Assembly: GCA_950097015.1 (NCBI GenBank)
Contig: CATNEN010000038.1
Location: forward strand, 22,940,001 to 23,004,000
Length of the DNA stretch: 64,000 nt
Reading direction: 5' to 3'
Origin: Macrostomum hystrix
Lineage: Eukaryota > Platyhelminthes > Macrostomidae
Part shown: positions 45,628 to 56,948 of the stretch, piece by piece
Layout of the letters: every line of letters begins with the position of its first letter
How positions within the stretch are numbered: the first letter of the stretch is position 1
Notes under the pieces: model-generated
What the model was told of the DNA's origin: nothing
The model's database searches: none
Seen by the model: the letters and a program-made list of their open reading frames with translations, nothing else
Made by a program: the position numbers and the translations under genes

Positions 45628-45825
45628 AGGCTGTGGGAAATGGCACATCATTTGCTGACACTAGACCCGCAGCCAGCGAGGAGGCAATTCTGTGCATTTC
45701 GCTGACTCCAGAGCACACAGACACACAGGTGTGTACATCTGCCCTGACTTTCTCATCGCCAGGCAGTGTACACTCTCACCGCGCCTTGGAGGTTGGCCGT
45801 CAAGGGCGTAAATTGCACGACAAGC
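45628..45825 (-). mobile_element. tRNA-derived SINE, copy D, 5'-truncated
   Basis: On the - strand it covers the 3' two-thirds of the family, from GACAAGC-side body sequence to GGCTGTGGGAAATGG. The tRNA-like head is absent, as expected from incomplete reverse transcription. Confidence 0.82.
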
Positions 45826-46314
45826 ACGAAAGGGGAAGGAAATTGAGTAGAAAGATGCCAAGCCTTTAAAACTGTCGAGGTTATAACCGAATACTAGTAT
45901 TTACCCACTGTGCACTTTTCCTATTTTAACAACTGTTGCTGTTGCTCGTACAATTGTTTCGCAAAGCAGTTTCTGATCTTAAAATTTTCCAGTCTCCGTT
46001 CCACTCTACTTTGAAAAAAAAGCAATCATTACTTTCAGTTGTGCTGAAGCATTTAGCTATATTTTACAACTTGCCGAAAGTCTGCGAAATACATCTGCTT
46101 TTAGTCAAAAAAATGTTATATCACAGAATGGAAGTGGCATTTAGCGACAGAAAACAGATTGTTGGCTTTTTGCCAATTCAAAGAGCGTTGTAAATATTGG
46201 TTTCGGAATCTGCTAGCCAATATATTCGTCCATTTATTGGGCACATTCTGCTGCAAGTTGCATTTATGACAATATTCGAATGAGACTTACCTACAAGCAT
46301 AGATGGGTGGAGGG
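45826..46314. other. unique intergenic DNA
   Basis: AT-rich with no feature I can support. Confidence 0.4.
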
Positions 46315-46875
46315 AGTGGAGATTTAGAGAGATGAGATAAGAGATGCAATCACATTTTAGATGAGATGATATTAGAGATGGGATGAGATTATAGTATGGA
46401 TAAGATTAGAGATGAGATGAGAGTTGAGATGAGATTAAAGACGGGATGAGATTAGAGATGAGATGAGATAAGAGATGGGATAAGATTATAGTATGGATGA
46501 GATTTCAGATGGGATGAGATTAGAGCGGAGATGAGATTAGAGATGGGATGAGATTAGAGATGGGATGAGATTATAGTATAGATGAGATTAGAGATGGGAT
46601 GAGAGTTGAGATGAGATTAAAGACTGGATGAGATTAGAGATTGGATGAGACTAGCGATGGGATGAGATTAGATATGGGATGTGATTAGAGATGAGATGAG
46701 ATAAGAGATGGGATGAGATTATAGTATGAATAAGATTTCAGATGGGATGAGATTAGAGCGGACATGAGATTAGAGATGGGATGAGATTAGAGATGGGATG
46801 AGATTAGAGATGGGATGAGATTAGAGATGGGATGAGATTAGAGATGGGATGAGATTAGAGATGGGATGAGATTTA
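46315..46875. repeat. minisatellite, 17-bp unit
   Basis: GGGATGAGATTAGAGAT with variants. A block of about 240 bp containing TTATAGTATGGATAAGATT and GAGCGGAGATG is repeated (46385-46540 and 46555-46790). The last units are homogeneous. Confidence 0.93.
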
Positions 46876-47479
46876 TTGAGCTAACAATAAGATTTAAGGA
46901 AATAATAAATGTTATTTGAAGATAAAGGATGGCTTCAAGAGATCGAATGAGATTAGGAGTATTTTACCAGAAAAAAAGTTTATTTTGAAGCACATTGAGC
47001 GTGTTTCTAGGTGCAGGATTTGCTAATAATATTTCCTTTCTCTTTCTCGCAGACAAAAAAGTGATTCAAAGCTGTATATCACAATCAGCAAAGTTTTGCC
47101 CTTGTTCTGTTTTAAAAAATCTTTTGGGATTTTTCGACTATTGTGCAGTGGAATCAGCACCCACGGAATGTTTGATGCCCAGCGATGGGATACCATATTT
47201 ATCTGCGGCTTTGAAATGTTTGGTAAACACAAGCACAGCAGAAAAAAGAAATGTGCTACGATTCTTGCCTATCTGAAGTTTCCCGTTGTTTTTTTGGTTT
47301 ATGTTTCAGTTACCATAGCAACCGAATGGGACTTTTCAGACGGTACGAATTTGACGGAGTAAAGCTGAGCGAGAAAAAGAAGATTAATTCAGCTAATGTT
47401 TCATTTTAGGATCCTTTTTTGTAGTGCTTTTAGAAGCCTGTGGTTTGTGAAGCGTTTGTTCGATTTAGGGATTATAAAG
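46876..47479. other. unique intergenic DNA
   Basis: Two overlapping frames of 88-93 codons (46995-47362) have no recognisable motif. They are not called. Confidence 0.4.
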
Positions 47480-48220
47480 TTCAGTGCTTGGGAAATTTAG
47501 GGATCGCAAAGTTTTGGGTTAGTGAAGCTTTGAGATTATGAAGTTTAAGGACTGTGAAGTTTAGGGATTGTAAAATCTTTGGGATTGTAAAGCTTTGGGA
47601 TAGTGAAGTTTAAGGATTGTGAAGTTTTGGGATTGTGAAGATTTGGGATTTTGAAGTTCTAGGATTGTGAAGTTTAAGGATTGTGAAGTTTTTACTCGTA
47701 GATTGTGAAGTTTAAGGATTGTGAATTTTTGGGATTGTGAAGTTTAAGGAATGTGAAGTTTAAGGAATGTGAAGTTTAAGGATTGTGAAGTTTAAGGATT
47801 GTGAAGTTTAAGGATTGTGAATTTTTGGGATTGTGAAGTTTAAGGAATGTGAAGTTTAAGGAATGTGAAGTTTAAAGAATGTGAATTTTAAGGAATGTGA
47901 AGTTTAAGGAATGTGAAGTTTAAGGAATGTGAAGTTTAAGGATTGTGAAGTTTAAGGATTGTGAAGTTTAAGGAATGTGAAGTTTAAGGAATGTGAAGTT
48001 TAAGGAATGTGAAGTTTAAGGAATGTGAAGTTTAAGGAATGTGAAGTTTAAGGAATGTGAAGTTTAAGGATTGTGAAGTTTAAGGAATGTGAAGTTTAAG
48101 GAATGTGAAGTTTAAGGAATGTGAAGTTTAAGGAATGTGAAGTTTAAGGATTGTGAAGTTTAAGGATTGTGAAGTTTAAGGAATGTGAAGTTTAAGGATT
48201 GTGAATTTTTGGGATTGTGA
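47480..48220. repeat. minisatellite, 15-16-bp unit
   Basis: GTGAAGTTTAAGGAAT and its GATT variant, more than 40 copies. The left end is diverged (AGGGATTGTAAAGC). Confidence 0.93.
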
Positions 48221-48939
48221 AAGCAATAATGAGATAATGAATGGAAATTTGAGATTCTATATGCAGAGCTCCAACTTTTAGCTATTAGTCCCGACAGACG
48301 GCGGTGCAGTTGACGATTTGAAAATGAAGACTAGAAAACATTTTCTGTGTTCCAATATGGCTTCGGTGGTAATGTAGGATGGCGCCATGGCTAGAAATCC
48401 CAGGAAAGGTTGGGATTTCTAGTTGCTGGGATTAGCTTAGAAGTGGCTGTTGATGTCGGATACTGTCCCGATATGACAGCTTCTGATGGGAAGAGATTCT
48501 AGCAGACCCAATGTGCCAAAAAAATCGTTTTTTGTTCAGTGTCCTTGGTTCCTTCTCTCTCTGCTCTATTCATCGCTGTTTCGCCAGAATGCATTAAAAA
48601 AGAGAATCGGTTTCCAAGAAGCATTCCACGCGGCAGATATTTAAACTGCAGACAGCAATCCCACATGTTCGATCCCAGAAAAGAAAATATTCAAGCATAC
48701 TTTGTGGAGTTTAGTGGGCCAATTGTTTCAGCCAGAGGCGATGTCGCAAATTGGTTTTCCCGTTATTTTTCTAGGAATGAGGATCCTATGTTTTAAAAAC
48801 AATTCAGCCTTGCATGAAATTTTTCTTTCGGTAATGCGATCCCCGCTTTTATTGGTCCAGGAATTAGGGTCGAATCCCAGTTACAAGGAATGCAGAAATA
48901 TTTGCTTGCTTCATGCGGATCTGGGGAACTTGGAGTCAG
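48221..48939. other. unique intergenic DNA
   Basis: No gene supported. Frames at 48539-48796 and 48702-49133 are short and run into the next array. Confidence 0.4.
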
Positions 48940-50250
48940 ACACAGATTCTGTCACTCTCTCTGGATTCTGTCACTCTCTCTGGATTCTGTCACTCGCTCT
49001 GGATTCTGTCACTCGCTCTGGATTCTGTCACTCGCTCTGGATTCTGTCACTCGCTCTGGATTCTGTCACTCTCTCTGGTTTCTGTCACTCGCTCTGGATT
49101 CTATCACTCTCTAGAATCTGTCACTCTCTCTAGATTCTGTCACTCTCTCTAGATTCTGTCACTCTCTAGATTCTGTCACTCTCTAGATTCTGTAACTCTC
49201 TAGATTCTGTCACTCTCTAGATTCTGTCACTCTCTAGATTCTGTAACTCTCTAGATTCTGTCACTCTCTCTAGATTCTGTCACTCTCTCTGAATTTTGTC
49301 ACTCTCTAGATTCTGTCACTCTCTAGATTCTGTCACTCTCTGGATTCTGTCACTCTCTGTATTCTGTCTTTCTATGGATTCTGTCACTCTCTGGCTTCTG
49401 TCTTACTATGGATTCTGTCACTCTCTAGATTCTGTCACTCTCTAGATTCTGTCACTCTCTGGATTCTGTCACTCTCTGTATTCTGTCACTCTCTGTATTC
49501 TGTCACTCTATGGATTCTGTCACTCTCTGTATTCTGTCACTCTATGGATTCTGTCACTCTCTAGATTCTGTCACTCTCTAGATTCTGTCACTCTCTAGAT
49601 TCTGTCACTCTGTCTGGATTCTGTCACTCTCTCTGAATTTTGTCACTCTCTAGATTCTGTCACTCTCTGGCTTCTGTCTTTCTATGGATTTTGTCACTCT
49701 CTGGCTTCTGTCTTTCTATGGATTCTGTCACTCTCTGGCTTCTGTCTTTCTATGGATTCTGTCACTCTCTGGCTTCTGTCTTTCTATGGATTCTGTCACT
49801 CTCTGGCTTCTGTCTTTCTATGGATTCTGTCACTCTCTAGATTCTGTCACTCTCTAGATTCTGTCACTCTGTCTGGATTCTGTCACTCTCTCTGAATTTT
49901 GTCACTCTCTAGATTCTGTCACTCTCTGGCTTCTGTCTTTCTATGGATTTTGTCACTCTCTGGCTTCTGTCTTTCTATGGATTCTGTCACTCTCTGGCTT
50001 CTGTCTTTCTATGGATTCTGTCACTCTCTGGCTTCTGTCTTTCTATGGATTCTGTCACTCTCTGGCTTCTGTCTTTCTATGGATTCTGTCACTCTCTAGA
50101 TTCTGTCACTCTATAGATTCTGTCACTCTCTGGATTCTGTCACTCTCTGTATTCTGTCACTCTCTGTATTCTGTCACTCTCTGTATTCTGTCACTCTATG
50201 GATTCTTCTACTCTCTAGATTCTGTCACTTTCTGGATTCTGTCACTTTAA
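48940..50250. repeat. minisatellite, 17-bp unit with a 259-bp duplication
   Basis: ATTCTGTCACTCTCTAG and variants (CTGG, GTATT, CTATGG). The stretch 49640-49840 is repeated at 49899-50099, giving identical translations at a shift of 259 bp. It is pyrimidine-rich on the + strand. Confidence 0.94.
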
Positions 50251-50519
50251 TTTTTTACTTTTCCTCATAAACAAAAACACTAATAACTTTTTACATACTG
50301 CTAGCACAAGCTTCAGCAGTAGTGTTGCTTGCAAATGAGACGAAAAATATTCAGAAATTTTTCTCTAAGGAGGCAACAGCATGCGATTGGTTGGAATGTA
50401 AAATGGGCTTCCATCAAAAAACTTTTTTATGCAGTCGAGTCGTTAATAACACAGGTAAGCACAGTAGATCAACTCAACCATCAAATCCTCGAACTATCCC
50501 CAAAACTGTCAAAATCATT

Positions 50520-51044
50520 ATGCGTCCTAGCTTTGGCGCCAGTCGGACCGCCAGCGAAGGCGAACGTCCGCAGCCGTCCAAGCCAATGATTCGCCAAGTC
50601 GCGCTGGGCGAGAGTCGCGGCGGCGGGTCACGTGACTCCAGCCTGGAGCGTCACGTGACCTTCTCGCCGGCGGTCCGCAGCCCCACAAGCGCGGCTGCTC
50701 ATCGACGACCGCCGCCGTCCCCGGTGCCGCCAGGCGTTGTTGGAACCGGCTCCGATGATGACGACGAAGACGACAGCAATGATGACGCGACGTCGTCGTT
50801 CAGGATGTCAAGGGAGCCAGCTGCGGGCCACCTCCACCCGGCTAGCCTGCTGCAGTTCCCGGGCCGGTCCCTGGTCATCCCCTGCCCGCTGCCCCGGTCC
50901 TGCCCGTCGACGCCGCTGCGACGGGCGCGTGAAGTCGCAGCGCACACCGGGCCAAGGAGTGACTCCATCTTGAAGCCCGAGCTGCTCAGCGTTGCGAAAC
51001 GTCTGGATACACGGCTGGCGAGTCAAATATCCCAAGAGAATTGA
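50520..51044 (+). CDS. proline/serine-rich protein, possible first coding exon
   Basis: I do not recognise this protein. An ATG at 50520 marks a sharp rise in GC and a reading frame of 174 codons that ends inside the next array. It has a basic, Ser- and Pro-rich N-terminus, then LERHVTFSPAV (residues 42-52), then PPPSPVPPG. An acidic run (DDDDEDDSNDD) and a Cys/Pro segment (PCPLPRSCPSTPLRRA) follow. RHVTF fits the RVxF pattern used to dock protein phosphatase 1, next to an acidic stretch as in some PP1 regulators. That is inference only. The last few codons come from the array, so the true exon probably ends before 51023, but no strong donor is visible. The frame is open further upstream (to 50322), but that part is AT-rich. 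Confidence 0.4.
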   Translation: MRPSFGASRTASEGERPQPSKPMIRQVALGESRGGGSRDSSLERHVTFSPAVRSPTSAAAHRRPPPSPVPPGVVGTGSDDDDEDDSNDDATSSFRMSREPAAGHLHPASLLQFPGRSLVIPCPLPRSCPSTPLRRAREVAAHTGPRSDSILKPELLSVAKRLDTRLASQISQEN

Positions 51045-52150
51045 CCCAAATTCTAATATCCCAAGAGAATCGTCCGAATACTAATGCAATCGTCACAAAT
51101 TCCAATATCAAAGAAGAATCGTCCAAGGCTCGAATATCTTAAGAGAATCGTCCAAACTCGAATATCCCAAAAAATCGTCCCATCTTTAGATATCCGAAGA
51201 GAATCGTCCCAAACTCAAATACCCCAAGAGAATCGTCCTAAATTCAAATGTCCCAGGAGAATCGTTTCGAATTCGAATATCCCAGAAGAATCGTCCTAAA
51301 CTCGAATATCCCAGGAGAATCTCATGAGGATCCAGGAGAATCGTCCCAACTTTAGATATCCCAAGAGAATCGTCCCAAATTCTATTATCGCAGGAGAATC
51401 ATCTCGAATTCCAATATCCCAGAAGAATCGTCCTAAACTCGAATATCCCAGGAGAATCGTCCCGACTTATGATATCCCAGAAGAATCGTCCCAAACTCGA
51501 ATATCCCAGGAGAATCTCATGAGGATCCAGGAGAATCGTCCCAACTTCAGATATCCCAAGAGAATCGTCCCAAATTCTATTATCGCAGGAGAATCGTCTC
51601 GAATTCCAATATCCCAGAAGAATCGTCCCAAACTCGAATATCCCAGAAGAATCGTCCTAAACTCGAATATCCCAGAAGAATCGTCCCAAACTCGAATATC
51701 CCAGGAGAATCTCATGAGAATCGAGGAGAATCGTCCCAACTTTAGATATCCCAAGAGAATCGTCCCTAACTCAAATATCCCAAGAGAATCCTCCCTAACT
51801 CAAATATCCCAAGAGAATCGTCCCTAACTCTAATATCCCAAGAGAATCGTCCCTAACTCAAATATCCCAAGAGAATCGTCCCTAACTCAAATATCCCAAG
51901 AGAATCGTCCCTAACTCAAATATCCCAAGAGAATCGTCCCTAACTCTAATATCCCAAGAGAATCCTCCCTAACTCTAATATCCCAAGAGAATCGTCCCTA
52001 ACTCAAATATCCCAAGGGAATCGTCCCTAACTTAAATATCCCAAGAGAATCGTCCCTAACTCAAATATCCCAAGAGAATCGTCCCTAACTCAAATATCCC
52101 AAGAGAATCGTCCCTAACTCAAATATCCCAAGAGAATCGTCCCAAATTGC
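51023..52150. repeat. minisatellite, 29-bp unit
   Basis: TATCCCAAGAGAATCGTCCC with CTAACTCAA, AAACTCGAA and AATTCTATT variants. A block of about 190 bp, marked by CTCATGAGGATCCAGG, occurs two to three times on the left. The right half is homogeneous. Confidence 0.94.
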
Positions 52151-52664
52151 AAAATCCTTTCAATTTTAAATATTTTTCCTTTTAAATTAGTCGTAACACA
52201 ACCAATAATTTTAGAATACCTGTCTTTTTCTTTTTCGTCCTGTGTCATTTCTAATCCTTTTCCTTACTGAAGCAAGAGTGCATTAATCCATCAATTTACT
52301 CGTCAAAGCCTCATTTACTGTGCTGTCCTACCCGTATTTAATCTTTAAAAAGCTTATTTGGATGCACTTAATGATCGAGAGTATAGGAGATCAGACATCA
52401 TTATTGTAAGCGTTGATTTATTGTTACAGATGTAGGATAATAATCAGCTCCTGAGCTAATCCTTTAGACAATTATCTTCTCAAGCAGAATTGAGCTAGTA
52501 AGGTAATAGGGCGGATCCCTTTAAGGTATAAAGCAAAGCCTCCATTGCACTGAAGATTTGCTCAGATCAAAGTGGTGATTGAAGCCCTTGTGAGGGAAGC
52601 CCGAACTGTGGGACAAAATCAATATTGTATTTTCTTTTCTATATGTCAATTAAATATACACTTC
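52151..52664. other. unique intergenic DNA
   Basis: Nothing identifiable. Confidence 0.4.
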
Positions 52665-54925
52665 CTCTAGATGTCACTATAGGTGGATTATCCAGCTGTC
52701 ACTAGGTGGATTATATAGCTGTCACTATAGGTGGATTATCCAGCTGTCACTAGGTGGATTATCTAGCTGTCACTAGGCGGATTATCCAGCTGTCACTAAG
52801 CGGATTATCCAGCTGTCACTTTGAGGATTATCCAGCTGTCACTATAAGTGGATTATCCAGCTGTCACTTTGTGGATTATCCAGCTGTCTCTTTGTGGATT
52901 ATCTAGATTGCCAGGTGGATTATCTAGCTGTCAATTGGCCCATTTTCTAGCTGGCACTGAGTGGATTATCTAGCTGTCACTAGGTGGATTATCCAGCTGT
53001 CACTAGGTGGATTATCTAGATTGCCAGGTGGATTATCTAGCTGTCAATTGGCCCATTTTCTAGCTGGCACTGAGTGGATTATCTAGCTGTCACTAGGTGG
53101 ATTATCCAGCTGTCACTAGGTGGATTATCTAGCCGTCACTAGGTGGATTATCTAGCTGTCACTAGGTGGATTATCCAGCTGTCACTAGGTGGATTATCCA
53201 GCTGTCACTAGGTGGAATATTTAGCTGTCACTAGGTGGATTATCCAGCTGTCACTAGGTGGATTATCCAGCTGTCACTAGGTGGATTATCTAGCTGTCAC
53301 TAGGTGGAATATCTAGCTGTCACTAGGTGGATTATCCAGCTGTCGATTGGCGGATTATCTAGCTGTCACTAGGTGGATTATCCAGCTGTCACTAGGTGGA
53401 TTATCTAGCCGTCACTAGGTGGATTATCTAGCTGTCACTAGGTGGATTATCCAGCTGTCACTAGGTGGATTATCCAGCTGTCACTAGGTGGAATATCTAG
53501 CTGTCACTAGGTGGATTATCCAGCTGTCGATTGGCGGATTATCTAGCTGTCACTAGGTGGATTATCCAGCTGTCACTAGGTGGATTATCTAGCCGTCACT
53601 AGGTGGAATATCCAGCTGTCACTAGGTGGATTATCTAGCTGTCACTAGGTGGAATATCTAGCTGTCACTAGGTGGATTATCCAGCTGTCGATTGGCGGAT
53701 TATCTAGCTGTCACTAGGTGGATTATCCAGCTGTCACTAGGTGGATTATCTAGCCGTCACTAGGTGGATTATCTAGCTGTCACTAGGTGGATTATCCAGC
53801 TGTCACTAGGTGGATTATCCAGCTGTCACTAGGTGGAATATCTAGCTGTCACTAGGTGGATTATCCAGCTGTCGATTGGCGGATTATCTAGCTGTCACTA
53901 GGTGGATTATCCAGCTGTCACTAGGTGGATTATCTAGCCGTCACTAGGTGGAATATCTAGCTGTCACTAGGTGGATTATCCAGCTGTCACTAGGTGGATT
54001 ATCTAGCTGTCACTAGGTGGATTATCTAGCTGTCACTAGGTGGATTATCCAGCTGTCACTAGGTGGATTATCTAGCCGTCACTAGGTGGATTATCTAGCT
54101 GTCACTAGGTGGACTATCCAGCTGTCACTAGGTGGATTATCCAGCTGTCACTAGGTGGAATATCTAGCTGTCACTAGGTGGATTATCCAGCTGTCGATTG
54201 GCGGATTATCTAGCTGTCACTAGGTGGATTATCCAGCTGTCACTAGGTGGATTATCTAGCCGTCACTAGGTGGAATATCTAGCTGTCACTAGGTGGATTA
54301 TCTAGCTGTCACTAGGTGGATTATCTAGCTGTCACTAGGTGGATTATCCAGCTGTCACTAGGTGGATTATCCAGCTGTCACTAGGTGGATTATCTAGCCG
54401 TCACTAGGTGGATTATCTAGCCGTCACTAGGTGGATTATCCAGCTGTCGATTGGCGGATTATCTAGCTGTCACTATAGGTGGATTATCTAGCCGTCACTA
54501 GGTGGAATATCTAGCTGTCACTAGGTGGATTATCCAGCTGTCACTAGGTGGATTATCTAGCTGTCACTAGGTGGATTATCTAGCTGTCACTAGGTGGATT
54601 ATCCAGCTGTCACTAGGTGGATTATCCAGCTGTCACTAGGTGGATTATCTAGCCGTCACTAGGTGGATTATCTAGCCGTCACTAGGTGGATTATCCAGCT
54701 GTCGATTGGCGGATTATCTAGCTGTCACTAGGTGGATTATCTAGCTGTCACTAGGTGGAATATTCAGCTGTCACTAGGTGGATTATCTAGCCGTCACTAG
54801 GTGGATTATCCAGCTGTCACTAGGTGGATTATCTAGCCGTCACTAGGTGGATTATCTAGCCGTCACTAGGTGGATTATCCAGCTGTCACTAGGTGGATTA
54901 TCTAGCCGTCACTAGGTGGATTATC
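52665..54925. repeat. minisatellite, 23-bp unit, 2.26 kb, longest in the window
   Basis: TGTCACTAGGTGGATTATCC plus AGC, nearly 100 copies. Variants (TAGCCGTC, GGAATAT, CGATTGGCGG) recur in a fixed order, so blocks of 7-9 units form higher-order repeats from about 53080 to 54480. Confidence 0.95.
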
Positions 54926-55537
54926 TTGCTGGCTGGTCAAGAATGAAATTACATAATGGAACTTTTGTTTCGGAATATATAAAAGTACTTTTCCAATCCA
55001 ATGCATTTTTGACTATAAAAAGACATATGCCTCGATCTGAATCTCTTCAAAACTTCTTGTGCGTGCGAGTTTTCCAAGCCCCTTCAACAATTTCCAATCG
55101 CGACACTCAACCACCTATAACTACAGCGTTGGCAACAAAGAGTCGTGTACAGAATCTGCTAGTTTGGGCACAATGCAAAAGCGCACACCTGGGCCAAGGA
55201 TGCCTTTTGAACCACTTTTGTGCCACTTCCGAGACGCGTCGCCATTGTAAATCATTGAGCGACAACATCCGGGATACGACCGGGAAAAAAACTGATTGGT
55301 TGGAAATCTTGTCGCTATGCAGCTTATTCAATATATCAGCTTATACTGATAGAATTATTTGCCGTTCTAAAATATTTTTGACAGACTTTTCTCGATTCGC
55401 TTCTGAATTCTGCTGTTAATAAATGCCGAATTAAAATGGAAATGTGGAATTTACCGTATCAATAATTTATAAAATACGGTATTTTTTAATCCCAATTGTT
55501 ACTTCAAAATCCCAAATTTTCTTAAAATCACAACTTA
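54926..55537. other. unclassified island between the long array and a SINE
   Basis: A 167-codon frame on the + strand (54916-55419) starts inside the array. A 74-codon frame on the - strand (55331-55107) overlaps it. The central 55080-55290 part is GC-richer. I recognise no family, and it may be part of a dispersed repeat. Confidence 0.35.
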
Positions 55538-55870
55538 ACGCGTTTGCCTCTCGCACCAAGGTCCCTAAGTTCGATTCCGCGGCGAGGCCACATTTATTTG
55601 GGGCGCAGTCGCGGAGAGAAGGCTTGGGGGCTTGTCGTGCAATTGACACCCTTGAGGGCCAACCTCCAAGGCACAGTGAAAGTGTACACTGCCTGACGAT
55701 GAGAAAGTCAGGGCAGATGTACACACCTGTGTGAGCGTGTGCCTGCGTACAGTATCTGTGTGTGTGCGTGTGTGCTCAGGAGTCTGAGAAATGGGCAGAA
55801 TTGCCTCCTCGCTGGCTGCGGGTCTAGTGTCACCAAACGATATCCCATTGCCCGTAGCCCTCCACAGCCC
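55538..55870 (+). mobile_element. tRNA-derived SINE, copy E
   Basis: It starts at ACGCGTTTGCCTCTCGCACC, so the A box is missing, and runs to CCCATTGCCCGTAGCCCTCC without a trinucleotide tail. It has the CAGTCGCGGAGAGAAGGCTT and GATGAGAAAGTCAGGGCAGA body motifs. Confidence 0.87.
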
Positions 55871-56209
55871 TTGAAACTATCACATATTTGCCATAAGTTT
55901 CCTTAATATCATATCTTCTCAAAATCCAAGTTTCCACAAATCCTAAGTTCACACGACACAAATTTACCTTAATCCAGAGTTTCGGAAATCCCAAATTACC
56001 TCAATCCATAATCCCCATAATTTTCCTGAGCTGAGTTGCTGCAGCACTGAGCTGGATTAGAAAACTAATTCGATCCTCCTCGTTGCGATAAAAAAAATAC
56101 CCTAATTTCCAGCATCGGCAGAACACGGATGATACGAAAGCTTGAATCAGCATAAATCAGAGCCGGGACACATTTATTTTCTAGTCCAAGAGTAGAGATG
56201 TACTTTTAC

Positions 56210-56342
56210 CAGTAGCCCAAGTCTTTCACTGGGATCGGATTGGAATTCCATCCAGTTCATTAGATCGGCCATTGTCGCATAGATCTGGGCGAATGCTAAT
56301 TTTGTTCCGCTAGGAGGAATTTTAGGGAGTTGATATAATCTG
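56210..56342 (-). CDS. candidate exon, unknown product
   Basis: On the - strand, between a CTCAG or CAGCAG acceptor (56343 or 56340) and a CTACTG|GTAAAA donor, the frame reads PPSGTKLAFAQIYATMADLM and then NWMEFQSDPSERLGLL. It looks protein-like, with balanced composition and a clean splice frame, unlike the frames around it. I do not recognise the family, and neighbouring exons were not found. It could be chance. Confidence 0.28.
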
Positions 56343-56516
56343 CTGAGACTATGCTCTAGCCTGCTTATGCATAAGTAGCTATTCCGATTCGAATGGTAGA
56401 ATTGAAAGTATTTGCAGACACCAAACACGTTCTACTGTTAGTAGTAGGATTTGAGAATTATTTAATTTGCTTTTTTTAAAAGAACACATTTTTCGGTTAT
56501 TTTTACTCTAACTTTA

Positions 56517-56876
56517 GACGTTTGCCTCTCGCACCAAGGTCCCTAAGTTCGATTCCACGGCGAGGCCACATTTATTTGGGGCGCAGTCGCGGAGAGAAGG
56601 CTTGTGGGTTTGCTGTGCAATTTACGCCCTTAAGTGCCAACCTCCAAGGCACAGTGAGAGTGTACACTGCCTGACGATGAGAAAGTCAGGGCAGATGTAC
56701 ACACCTGTGTGAGCGTGAGCCTGCGTACAGTATCTGTGTGCGTGTGTGCTCAGGAGTCAGCGAAATGGGCAGATTTGCCTCCTCGCTGGCTGCGGGTCTA
56801 GTGTCACCAAACGATATCCCATTGCCCGCAGCCCTCCTGCAATTATTATTAATATCATTATTATTATTATTATTGT
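56517..56876 (+). mobile_element. tRNA-derived SINE, copy F
   Basis: It starts at GACGTTTGCCTCTCGCACC (head truncated) and has the whole body, the 3' end ATTGCCCGCAGCCCTCCTGC, and an ATT-type tail to about 56876. It ends about 70 bp before the acceptor of the next + strand exon. Confidence 0.88.
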
Positions 56877-56948
56877 CAACCTCCTTCTAAATACACAAAG
56901 TGTAAAATGCGAAACTGATAAATATGACCTTCATTTGACCTCTCACAG

